Of a stretch of 16,854 nucleotides of DNA, positions 8,686-15,483 are shown piece after piece. The stretch lies in NCBI GenBank assembly GCA_024684665.1, contig JAIKWN010000189.1, forward strand, positions 1-16,854. Direction: 5' to 3'. Made by a program: the position numbers and the translations under genes. This stretch comes from Clostridiales bacterium. GTDB lineage: Bacteria; Bacillota_A; Clostridia; Christensenellales; Aristaeellaceae. The notes beneath the pieces are model-generated. The model saw only the letters and a program-made list of their open reading frames with translations. It was not told the DNA's origin and did not search any database. The number at the start of each line of letters is the position of its first letter. Positions within the stretch are counted from its first letter, which is position 1.

Positions 8686-9453
8686 TTGGCGCAGATCTCG
8701 GCTCTTTTTCAGGAACCTGCCGAGGTTCTCGGAACGGCTGCAGTGCGGATGATCGCCGTGCTGATCGGTCTTTGCTGCCATGAGTGGGGGCATGCCTATG
8801 TGGCCTACCGCTGCGGCGACGACACGGCAAAACGCATGGGGCGCATGACACTGAACCCCCTCGCGCACCTCGATCCTGTGGGAACCATTCTCATGCTTTT
8901 CGCAGGTTTCGGTTTTGCGAAACCGGTGCCCGTGGATCCCCGCAACTTCCGGGGGAATCGGGTCCGCTGCGATCTTCTGGTATCGCTGGCAGGCATTACC
9001 GTCAATCTCATTCTGTTTGTTCTATTTACCTATACCACCGTTCTACTGAGCAGTTTTTTCTGGAAAAGCGACGTGGTCGCACATTACGGATTTCCGACTC
9101 TGGTCGGTTACCGGTATAACGCCATCTGGTCCGTCATCGAAGGGACTGCGGTCTCCGATTTCGGGGAGCTGATCGCAAAGCCGTTTCTGGCTCCCATCCT
9201 CCGGGTTACGGCTTATACGGCCCTTGTAAACCTGAACCTCGCCGTATTCAACCTGATCCCGATTCCGCCGCTGGATGGCTATCACGTGCTGAACGACATC
9301 GTCTTCAAGGGACGGATCCAGCTGGATCGTCGTGCGTTCCAGATCGCGATGCTTGTGGTGATGGTTCTCGCCTGGCAGGGTGTTCTGGGCAGGGTTATCA
9401 GCATGGCGGTCTACCCAATGCAGAGGCTCGTGCTTCTGCCCCTGGGGGCATAG
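8686..9453 (+). CDS. Site-2 protease family (M50) membrane metalloprotease
   Basis: This 255-residue integral membrane protein has the zinc motif HEWGH (H32, E33, H36) within its first hydrophobic segment. The second M50 motif, [12 protein letters not shown], lies at 189-200 and supplies the metal aspartate D197. About five or six hydrophobic segments are visible, which fits the compact bacterial YwhC-like M50 type rather than PDZ-containing RseP. Members cleave membrane-embedded substrates, but the target here is unknown. The frame is open back to 8539 inside cysS. The TTG at 8686 is chosen because of the strong Shine-Dalgarno and the promoter upstream. Only 1 nt separates its stop from scpA. 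A site-2 protease gene directly before scpAB is a frequent arrangement in Clostridia, from general knowledge. Confidence 0.9.
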   Translation: MAQISALFQEPAEVLGTAAVRMIAVLIGLCCHEWGHAYVAYRCGDDTAKRMGRMTLNPLAHLDPVGTILMLFAGFGFAKPVPVDPRNFRGNRVRCDLLVSLAGITVNLILFVLFTYTTVLLSSFFWKSDVVAHYGFPTLVGYRYNAIWSVIEGTAVSDFGELIAKPFLAPILRVTAYTALVNLNLAVFNLIPIPPLDGYHVLNDIVFKGRIQLDRRAFQIAMLVVMVLAWQGVLGRVISMAVYPMQRLVLLPLGA

Positions 9454-9454
9454 G

Positions 9455-10189
9455 ATGGCGTACGTCGTTTCACTCAGCCAGTTTGAGGGCCCCCTCGATC
9501 TGCTTCTGCATCTGATCCAGCAGGCGAAGATCGACATTAAGGATATCTTCGTTTCCGAGATTACCGATCAGTATCTCGAATCCATGCAGGGAGTCGACGA
9601 ACTGGACATGGACCGCGCAAGCGAGTTCCTCGTCATGGCGGCGCTGCTGCTCGAAATCAAGTCCCGTTCTATGCTGCCAAAGCCTCCGCCGCCGGTGGAT
9701 CCGGACGAGCTGACGCCGGAGCAGCAGCTGATCCGCAGGCTGGAGGAATATAAGCTTTACAAGGAAAGCGCGGGCAAAATGAAGGAGTTCGAAAGCGCTG
9801 CCAGAAAGGCGTTTTCAAAGCTCCCGGAGGAATACCCGCTTCCGCCTCCGCAGATTGAACTGACGGGACTCAGCCTGGAAGGGCTTGTGCGGGCGATGGA
9901 ACGCATCATCGCACGGCGCACCCGGGAGCCCGACGAGGGACGCGTCATCCGCTCGGTACTGCGCGACAGGTTCACGATCGAAGAGTGTTCCTTTAACATC
10001 GTGAGCCGTATTCGCCGGGGAGCGGTACTCTTTTCCGATCTTCTCTCCGATCAGGTGACGCGGGATGAGATCATTACGTATTTTATGGCTATGCTGGAGC
10101 TCGTCCGCATGGGGAAGCTCCACGTGCGGCAGGAATCGGCGTACGAGGATATCCTGATTCTGCCAGCAAAGGGGGATACCAATGCCTGA
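9455..10189 (+). CDS. scpA: Segregation and condensation protein A (kleisin)
   Basis: ScpA is the kleisin subunit that bridges the SMC heads and binds ScpB dimers, organising and separating the chromosome. The 244-residue product begins with the family hallmark FEGPLDLLLHLI (10-21). The helix ASEFLVMAALLLEIKSRSML follows near 55-74, then a proline-rich linker, and then a C-terminal winged-helix region (IRRGAVLFSDLL to the end). The frame is open back to 9380 within the protease gene, but the conserved N-terminus starts at the ATG at 9455, with GGGGG about 7 nt upstream. The gene overlaps scpB by 8 nt, so the two subunits are made together. Confidence 0.96.
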   Translation: MAYVVSLSQFEGPLDLLLHLIQQAKIDIKDIFVSEITDQYLESMQGVDELDMDRASEFLVMAALLLEIKSRSMLPKPPPPVDPDELTPEQQLIRRLEEYKLYKESAGKMKEFESAARKAFSKLPEEYPLPPPQIELTGLSLEGLVRAMERIIARRTREPDEGRVIRSVLRDRFTIEECSFNIVSRIRRGAVLFSDLLSDQVTRDEIITYFMAMLELVRMGKLHVRQESAYEDILILPAKGDTNA

Positions 10190-10835
10190 AGCGGCAGAAA
10201 ACGGAAATCCGGAAACTACGGAAGCGGAAGTGCTGACGCTCCGCGAACGGGCCGGAATTGTTGAAGCGATCCTCTTCGTGACCGGGAACGCGGTCCCGAC
10301 GGAGGATATTGCGAAAGCTCTCGGCCTCAGTGAGGAAGAACTGGACGAGACGCTCAGCGCTCTTGAAAGCGCCTGCGATTACGAGCAGCGGGGCGTGCGC
10401 CTGCTGCGCTATGGGAAGCACGTGCAGCTGTCCACCCGGCCGGAATATGCGTCTTATGTGGAACGCCTGCTGCAGCCCGTACAGCAGCAGACCCTGTCCC
10501 AGGCGATTATGGAAACCCTGGCGGTCATTGCCTACCGGCAGCCCGCGACCAAAGGGGAAATCGAGCAGATTCGCGGCGTCAAGTGCGACTACTCCGTGCA
10601 GTCCCTCCTGAACAAGGGACTGATTGAAGAGCAGGGTCGACTGGAGACGCTGGGGCGCCCGATTCTGTATGGCACGACGGATGCCTTTCTACGGCATTTC
10701 GGCATCAGCAGCCTGGAAGAACTGCCGGAAATCGACTTTAACCGGCTGGCTGATAAACTGTCCTCCGATGCAGATTCCGATGCGGAAGAGGGACAAAAAA
10801 CGTTGGGAGACGGCGAAACCGCCGTTCAACCATAG
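10182..10835 (+). CDS. scpB: Segregation and condensation protein B
   Basis: ScpB dimers bind the ScpA kleisin in the SMC condensin complex. The 217-residue protein has two winged-helix domains. The first starts at ERAGIVEAILFVTG (22-35). The second contains SQAIMETLAVIAYRQP (106-121) and the highly conserved GRPILYGTTDAFLRHFG (158-174). The last ~30 residues are acidic and probably disordered. The ATG at 10182 follows AGGGGGATACCA and overlaps the scpA end by 8 nt. A small perfect hairpin at 10810-10825 lies within the last codons but has no U-tract, so read-through into mscL is expected. Confidence 0.96.
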   Translation: MPEAAENGNPETTEAEVLTLRERAGIVEAILFVTGNAVPTEDIAKALGLSEEELDETLSALESACDYEQRGVRLLRYGKHVQLSTRPEYASYVERLLQPVQQQTLSQAIMETLAVIAYRQPATKGEIEQIRGVKCDYSVQSLLNKGLIEEQGRLETLGRPILYGTTDAFLRHFGISSLEELPEIDFNRLADKLSSDADSDAEEGQKTLGDGETAVQP

Positions 10836-10861
10836 ATTTATTTGGAAGGAAGCGAATCCAT

Positions 10862-11320
10862 ATGAAGAAATTCCTGGAAGAGTTCAAAACCTTTGCCATG
10901 CGCGGAAACGTAGTGGACATGGCTGTCGGCGTGGTCATCGGCGGCGCTTTTGGCGCGATTACGACTTCGCTCGTAAATGACATCTTTATGCCGATTCTGA
11001 GCCTCCTGACCGGCGGCATCAATTTCGGCGGACTGTTCATCCCGCTCAAGGCGCCGGATGACGGAACGGTGTTTAAGACGATCGAAGAAGCCCAGGCGGC
11101 TGGCGTCGGAACCATCAACTACGGCATGTTCATTCAGTATGTCATCAATTTCATTCTGGTGGCGTTCTGCATGTTCCTCGTCATCAAGGCGATGAACAGC
11201 GTCAAAAAGCCCGCTCCGGAAGCACCCAAGAAGGTGCCGCGTCTTTGCCCCTACTGCAAGAGCGAGATCGCGGACGACGCAACCCGCTGCCCGCACTGCA
11301 CCTCTCAGCTTGACAAATAA
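10862..11320 (+). CDS. mscL: Large-conductance mechanosensitive channel with C-terminal zinc ribbon
   Basis: MscL opens under membrane tension to release solutes during hypo-osmotic shock. The N-terminal helix (KKFLEEFKTFAMRGN) and the pore-lining TM1 with AVGVVIGGAFGAI (21-33) are characteristic, and TM2 spans ~88-112. The usual C-terminal bundle helix is replaced or preceded by a short Pro/Lys linker and a four-cysteine ribbon, C129-x2-C132 and C143-x2-C146 (RLCPYC...TRCPHC). This looks like a treble-clef or rubredoxin-type zinc knuckle. The 152-residue length is near normal because the ribbon takes the place of the last helix. The ATG at 10862 has AAGGAAG about 9 nt upstream, 26 nt after scpB. 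An intrinsic terminator follows, so this is the last gene of its unit. The ribbon's function is unknown to me. Confidence 0.95.
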   Translation: MKKFLEEFKTFAMRGNVVDMAVGVVIGGAFGAITTSLVNDIFMPILSLLTGGINFGGLFIPLKAPDDGTVFKTIEEAQAAGVGTINYGMFIQYVINFILVAFCMFLVIKAMNSVKKPAPEAPKKVPRLCPYCKSEIADDATRCPHCTSQLDK

Positions 11321-11353
11321 TCATAAGCCCCTGCCTGAATCCGGGGGAGTGCG

Positions 11354-11385
11354 AAAAAAAGCTCTGCAAAGCAGGGCTTTTTCTT
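11354..11385 (+). terminator. Intrinsic (Rho-independent) terminator after mscL
   Basis: A 9-bp stem AAGCTCTGC (11359-11367) pairs with GCAGGGCTT (11371-11379), with one G-U pair, around an AAA loop. An A-run precedes it and TTTTTCTT follows. The A-run can extend the stem and would give some activity in either direction, although no minus-strand gene faces it. It ends the site-2 protease-scpAB-mscL transcript. Confidence 0.9.
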
Positions 11386-11420
11386 GTGAAGGGCAAAGCA
11401 TCGATCTGCATTTTCCTGTC

Positions 11421-11449
11421 TTGCGGGTTTTGTCTCTGCGTATTATAAT
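11421..11449 (+). promoter_or_regulatory. Sigma-70-type promoter for the tsaE operon
   Basis: A perfect -10 TATAAT (11444-11449) lies 17 nt after TTGCGG (11421-11426), a weak 3/6 -35 box. The expected start point near 11456 leaves a short leader before tsaE. Its place just after the mscL terminator supports a new operon. No operator or riboswitch structure is apparent in the 173-nt gap. Confidence 0.75.
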
Positions 11450-11493
11450 AGAATGAGCGCTGTCTTCCAGGCGGCATGAGAGAAGGAAAAGCA

Positions 11494-11967
11494 TTGGAAC
11501 AGATAACCGCATCCGAGAAGGAAACCCTGGCATTCGGCAGGAAGATCGGTACGCTGCTTGAGCCGGGCGACGTTGTTCTGCTGTCGGGTGAGATGGGCGC
11601 CGGCAAAAGCGTCCTGGCCCGGGGGATTGCCGCCGGGCTTGGAATAGAAGGACCGATCCCCAGCCCCAGCTTTACCATACTGAACCTTTACGAAACAGGG
11701 CGCTGCACACTGTGCCACTTTGATTTTTACAGACTTTCAGGCGCGGGCGAGCTGTATGAAGCCGGGCTGGACGAATTCATTCCGGCCCCGGGCGGGGTCG
11801 CGGTGATCGAATGGCCCGAAAAAGCGCCCGATGCTCTGCCGGAGCAGGCGATCCGGATCCGGATACTTGGAGACGGAGAAAGCAGACGGATCCTCGTAAA
11901 TGCGGGAAGCCGTCTGGAAGCTGCGCTGGCGAATGAAATTGCCCGGGAAGGGAAGGAGAAAGCGTGA
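11494..11967 (+). CDS. tsaE: tRNA t6A biosynthesis ATPase TsaE
   Basis: TsaE is the ATPase that, with TsaB and TsaD, transfers threonylcarbamoyl to A37 of ANN-decoding tRNAs. The 157-residue product has Walker A GEMGAGKS (32-39), the family motif SPSFTILNLYE (canonical SPTFxxxNEY), HFDFYRL and EWPEKA. I prefer the TTG at 11494: AAGGAA lies at a good distance upstream and the product starts MEQITASEKETLAFG, as relatives do. An in-frame ATG at 11476 would add six residues but has a GGCGG almost touching it. The gene is first in its transcription unit and overlaps tsaB by 4 nt (GTGA), which ties production of the two subunits together. Confidence 0.95.
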   Translation: MEQITASEKETLAFGRKIGTLLEPGDVVLLSGEMGAGKSVLARGIAAGLGIEGPIPSPSFTILNLYETGRCTLCHFDFYRLSGAGELYEAGLDEFIPAPGGVAVIEWPEKAPDALPEQAIRIRILGDGESRRILVNAGSRLEAALANEIAREGKEKA

Positions 11968-12668
11968 CAATTCTGCTGCTGGATACCTCCGGCCCGGTCG
12001 CTGGCGCGGCCGTTGTGCGGGATGGGAAGCTGATTGGGGAGACCAACTGTGAAAGCGGCCGCAGACACAGCACGCAGGCGATGCTCATCGTCGATTCCCT
12101 GCTTGGCTTCCTGGGGGTTGCGCTCTCTCACATCGACGTGTTTGCCGCGATCGCGGGTCCCGGCTCGTTTACGGGGATTCGCATCGGCGTCGCGGCAGTC
12201 GCCGCCCTCGCCGAGGCGCAGGGGAAACCATGCTTTTCACTTTCCGCGACGGAGGCGCTTGCCGCAGGCGCTGGAAGCTTTGACGGCCTCGTGTGCCCCC
12301 TGATCGATGCCCGGCCGCCGCGCGTATATACCGCGCTTTTTCGGCCCGGCTTTCCGCCTGAACGGGTTACCCCGGACTCTCAGACGACGATTGACGCCCT
12401 GTTGACAGAACTGTTGGAGCGGGGCGAACGGGTGCTTTTCGCCGGGGACGCTGTGCCTGTGCATGCGGAGCGCATCCGGGCGACGCTTTCCGACCGGGCT
12501 GTGTTTGCGCCACCGCATCTGTGCACGCTTCGTTCCGGCGCGGCCTGCGCGCTCGCATACGAAAAGATCCGGCAGGGCGCGGAACTCCTGGATCCTGCGG
12601 CTCTGCGTGCGATTTATCTCGCACCCTCCCAGGCGGAGCGGGAAGAGAAGGAGAGGCAGACGCATTGA
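11964..12668 (+). CDS. tsaB: tRNA t6A biosynthesis protein TsaB
   Basis: TsaB is the inactive paralogue of TsaD that serves as its dimer partner in t6A synthesis. The 234-residue protein has the ASKHA-fold N-terminus ILLLDTSGPVAGAAV and the signature AGPGSFTGIRIG (about 64-75). Its C-terminal half is variable, as is usual for TsaB. It begins with GTG at 11964 within GTGA, overlapping the tsaE stop, with GGAAGGAG ending 5 nt upstream. Its stop overlaps the proposed TTG start of rimI. TsaD itself is not encoded within this window. Confidence 0.94.
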   Translation: MTILLLDTSGPVAGAAVVRDGKLIGETNCESGRRHSTQAMLIVDSLLGFLGVALSHIDVFAAIAGPGSFTGIRIGVAAVAALAEAQGKPCFSLSATEALAAGAGSFDGLVCPLIDARPPRVYTALFRPGFPPERVTPDSQTTIDALLTELLERGERVLFAGDAVPVHAERIRATLSDRAVFAPPHLCTLRSGAACALAYEKIRQGAELLDPAALRAIYLAPSQAEREEKERQTH

Positions 12669-13123
12669 CCGGAGAGATGACAACCATCCGGCGCATGAAT
12701 TCTCGGGACATACCTGAAATCGCCGCGATAGAAAAACAGTGCTTCGCCATGCCATGGTCGGAAAACTCCATCCGGCATGATCTAACGGAGAACGTGGTGG
12801 CGCGCTGGCTGGTGATGACGGATGAAACAGATACCGTCATTGCCTATGCCGCCATGTGGCTCGTGATGGATGAAGGGCATGTCTGCAACATTGCCGTAGC
12901 CCCGCAATACCGGGGGAAAGGATACGGAAAGCGGATTACAAAGGCGCTGATCGATCTCGCGCGGGAAGAAGGGATGCGCCTCATGACGCTTGAGGTCAGG
13001 CGCTCCAACGCGGTCGCGCAGGCACTCTATCATGCCCTCGGATTTATGGATGTGGGATACAGGAAACGGTATTATGAGGACAACAATGAAGACGCGCTTA
13101 TCATGTTCCTTGAACTGGTATAA
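12665..13123 (+). CDS. rimI: Ribosomal-protein-alanine N-acetyltransferase
   Basis: RimI is a GNAT enzyme that acetylates the N-terminal alanine of ribosomal protein S18, and in some bacteria other N-termini. The 152-residue product has the acetyl-CoA loop PQYRGKGYGK (80-89) and the RimI-type C-terminal run LEVRRSNAVAQALY, GF, GYRKRYYEDNNEDALIM. The start is uncertain. The TTG at 12665 overlaps the tsaB stop as TTGA and has GAGAGG about 8 nt upstream. An in-frame ATG at 12677, giving 148 residues, has GGAG too close (2 nt). The frame is open back to 12521 inside tsaB, but that part is not family sequence. The tsaE-tsaB-rimI order is the common Bacillota arrangement. An alpha/beta hydrolase follows where tsaD is often found. 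Confidence 0.93.
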   Translation: MTGEMTTIRRMNSRDIPEIAAIEKQCFAMPWSENSIRHDLTENVVARWLVMTDETDTVIAYAAMWLVMDEGHVCNIAVAPQYRGKGYGKRITKALIDLAREEGMRLMTLEVRRSNAVAQALYHALGFMDVGYRKRYYEDNNEDALIMFLELV

Positions 13124-13144
13124 ATGTTCAGGCGGGAGCGAAAT

Positions 13145-13936
13145 ATGGAATTGAACGCGCTGGGCGCAAGGGTACATCTGATCTGCCGCGGCGAAAGCGG
13201 AAGAGGGCTTCTGCTGCTTCACGGCTGGGGCTGCTCCGCCGAAATGATGCAGGGCGTGCAGGACGCGTTTGCCGGGTACAGGAAGACGGTAGCGGTCGAT
13301 TTTCCGGGGCATGGAAACATGGGAAAAGCGACACCGCCCCCTGAACCCTGGGGTGTCCCGGAATACTGTGAAATGACGCGGGAGGTAATTGCCGCCACGG
13401 GGATCGCGCCCTGCGATATCATTGCGCATTCTTTCGGCTGCCGCGTGGCGCTGCTTTTGGCGGCAAAGCATCCGGAACTGGTCGGAAAGATGATCCTGAC
13501 GGGAGCCGCGGGCATCCGTAAACCTGCAAACTCGAAACAGCAGGCGAGAACAAAGGCGTACCGCGCGTTCCGCTCGCTCGTAAACGGAGCGGAGAAAACG
13601 CATCTGTTCGGAGACCTCCCGGGGAAGTGGCGGGAATCCCTTGTGCAGCGGTTCGGTTCCGCGGATTACGCCGCGCTGTCCCCTGAAATGCGCCTGACGT
13701 TCAATAAAGTCATTACGCAGGATCTCACACCCATTCTCAAAGAGGTCCACGCCTCCACACTGCTCTACTGGGGAGCGAACGATACGGAAACCCCGCTCTG
13801 GATGGGAAAGAAGATGGAGGAAGAGATAGAGGATTCCGGTCTCATTGTTGAAGAAGGCGCCGGACATTTTGCGTATCTTGAAAAGCTTCCGGTCTTTCTT
13901 GCGATCGCGAAAAACTTTCTCACGGAGGAATCATGA
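13145..13936 (+). CDS. Alpha/beta hydrolase
   Basis: This 263-residue single-domain alpha/beta hydrolase has no signal peptide. The oxyanion-hole motif is LLLLHGWGC (22-30), the nucleophile elbow is AHSFGCR with S96, the acid is probably D213 (GANDTETP), and the histidine is H241 (GAGHFAYLE). The catalytic triad is therefore complete, but substrate cannot be predicted; members include esterases, peptidases and thioesterases. An ATG at 13124 directly follows the rimI stop, but GGGAG (13134-13138) sits 6 nt before the ATG at 13145, which I choose. Its end overlaps the Mur ligase start by 4 nt (ATGA). This coupling suggests it works in the same pathway as that ligase, perhaps by hydrolysing a peptide or ester product. 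Confidence 0.9.
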   Translation: MELNALGARVHLICRGESGRGLLLLHGWGCSAEMMQGVQDAFAGYRKTVAVDFPGHGNMGKATPPPEPWGVPEYCEMTREVIAATGIAPCDIIAHSFGCRVALLLAAKHPELVGKMILTGAAGIRKPANSKQQARTKAYRAFRSLVNGAEKTHLFGDLPGKWRESLVQRFGSADYAALSPEMRLTFNKVITQDLTPILKEVHASTLLYWGANDTETPLWMGKKMEEEIEDSGLIVEEGAGHFAYLEKLPVFLAIAKNFLTEES

Positions 13937-15477
13937 CGGTAGTATCACGGATTTTTGCTTCTCTTTTGGCTGCAGCTGCATGCCTGCTGTGCAGCCGACG
14001 CCTCGCGCATCTCTACCAGCTTGAAAGCTATCAGCTTGCTGGATATTTCCGCAGCGTCCGACGCGGACTGCCCCGCATACTGATACCCGGTTTCATCTGC
14101 GCCCTAGCAGGGCTTCTGCCCTTCTTATTCGGCGCGGCTCCGGTTCTGTGCGCGCTCTGTTCCGCGGTTGCAGGTGCAGCTGTCTGGTATACGGAGGGAA
14201 AGAAAAAGCAGAAAAAACCCTTTGTCGTGACCGAACGCGTCCGCCGCTTTTACGCAATCCATGCACTGCTTGCGCTGCTGCTCGCCCTTCTTCTCTCCGG
14301 AAGCTTCGCATTCCTGCTGCTTCCGGCGTTTGAGTGCCTCATTCTGGCGCTTTCCGCCTGTCTAGCGAAGCCGCTGGAGGCGTACATCGCAAATCAGTTT
14401 GTAGCGGACGCAAAGCGGCGCCTGGATGAGATGCCGAATCTCATCCGCATCGGGATCACGGGAAGCTATGGAAAGACCAGCACGAAGTTCCTGCTTCGGG
14501 ACATCCTGTCTGTCCGCTGGAACGTTCTTGCAACCCCCGGCAGCTTTAATACTACAATGGGCGTCACCCGCGTGATCCGGGAGATGCTGACACCCACGCA
14601 TGAGGTGTTCATCGCGGAAATGGGTGCGCGGCATCCGGGGGATATACGGGAGCTGGTGAATCTGGTCCGTCCGAACGTTGGCATTCTGACATCCATCGGG
14701 CCGCAGCATCTTGATACTTTCGGAAGCGTTGAAACCATCGCCAAAACGAAAAACGAACTGATCGAGGGGCTTCCCGAAAACGGGACCGCGATATTTGCCC
14801 GGGACGGCGCGTATTGTGAGAAGCTGTTTAACGCCTGCGGACTGCAGAATAAGATCCTTGCGGGCGAGCGGATCGCCGCGGAAGAAGTCGAAGTCGGCCC
14901 ATGGGGTACGCGTTTCCTCCTGTCGGACCGTGAAACCGGCGAGAGCATCCGTTGTGAGACAAGACTTCTTGGCAGGCATACCGTCGAAAATCTCCTGCTC
15001 TGCGCTGCCGCGGCAAGGCAGCTGGGGCTTTCCATGGACGAAATTGAAAGGGGAATCGCGAGGTGCCAGCCGGTAGAGCACAGGCTGCAGCTCCTTCCGG
15101 CAATCGGCGGTATCACGATCATCGATGACGCGTTTAATTCCAATCCGGCTGGAGCCAAAGCGGCGATAGACGTGCTTTCCCATTTCCCGGAAAGGCGCGT
15201 AGTCGTAACGCCGGGGATGGTCGAACTCGGTGCGGAAGAAGCGAAATACAATCGGGAATTCGGAAAACAGATGGCAGAGGCGTGTGATCTTGTGATCCTC
15301 GTCGGGGAAAGACACACGCTTCCAATTGCGGAGGGACTGAAAGAGGCAGGCTTCCCTGAAGAGAAGGTCTGTACGGTCGCCTCTTTCGCAGAAGCGCAGG
15401 AGCGCATGAAGGATCTTCTGAAGGCGGGCGATACCGTTCTATACGAGAATGACCTGCCGGACAACTATGAGGGATAA
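13933..15477 (+). CDS. Membrane-anchored Mur ligase, MurF-like, without the MurF N-terminal substrate domain
   Basis: This 514-residue protein has two parts. Residues 1-155 are hydrophobic, with about four or five membrane segments (near 4-20, 49-68, 70-87, 108-128 and 128-146) and basic loops. Residues ~165-514 are a Mur ligase core: ATP loop GITGSYGKTSTKF (174-186), NTTMGVTRVI, EMGARHPGDI (229-238), HLDTFGS (259-265), K273 as a possible carbamylated lysine, GRHTVENLLL (347-356), PVEHRLQ and DDAFNSNPAGAKAAI (398-412). The C-terminal ligase domain includes VTPGMVELG. The central and C-terminal parts are most like MurF, which joins D-Ala-D-Ala to UDP-MurNAc-tripeptide. MurF's first domain, with its DSR-type UDP-sugar pocket, is not visible and the membrane region stands in its place. 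The acceptor may therefore be a lipid-linked or other cell-wall precursor; that is inference. The ligase-like ATP-grasp gene follows after 6 nt. Confidence 0.85.
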   Translation: MTVVSRIFASLLAAAACLLCSRRLAHLYQLESYQLAGYFRSVRRGLPRILIPGFICALAGLLPFLFGAAPVLCALCSAVAGAAVWYTEGKKKQKKPFVVTERVRRFYAIHALLALLLALLLSGSFAFLLLPAFECLILALSACLAKPLEAYIANQFVADAKRRLDEMPNLIRIGITGSYGKTSTKFLLRDILSVRWNVLATPGSFNTTMGVTRVIREMLTPTHEVFIAEMGARHPGDIRELVNLVRPNVGILTSIGPQHLDTFGSVETIAKTKNELIEGLPENGTAIFARDGAYCEKLFNACGLQNKILAGERIAAEEVEVGPWGTRFLLSDRETGESIRCETRLLGRHTVENLLLCAAAARQLGLSMDEIERGIARCQPVEHRLQLLPAIGGITIIDDAFNSNPAGAKAAIDVLSHFPERRVVVTPGMVELGAEEAKYNREFGKQMAEACDLVILVGERHTLPIAEGLKEAGFPEEKVCTVASFAEAQERMKDLLKAGDTVLYENDLPDNYEG

Positions 15478-15483
15478 CGGGGG

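Noticed and set aside
10810..10825. Perfect 6-bp hairpin ACGGCG-AAAC-CGCCGT at the end of scpB, considered as a terminator
   Set aside because: No U-run follows and it lies within the coding sequence; mscL with its own ribosome binding site follows in 26 nt.
12782..13867. Minus-strand open frame of 361 codons opposite rimI and the alpha/beta hydrolase
   Set aside because: It spans two confident plus-strand genes and has no family motif; it is a coding shadow.
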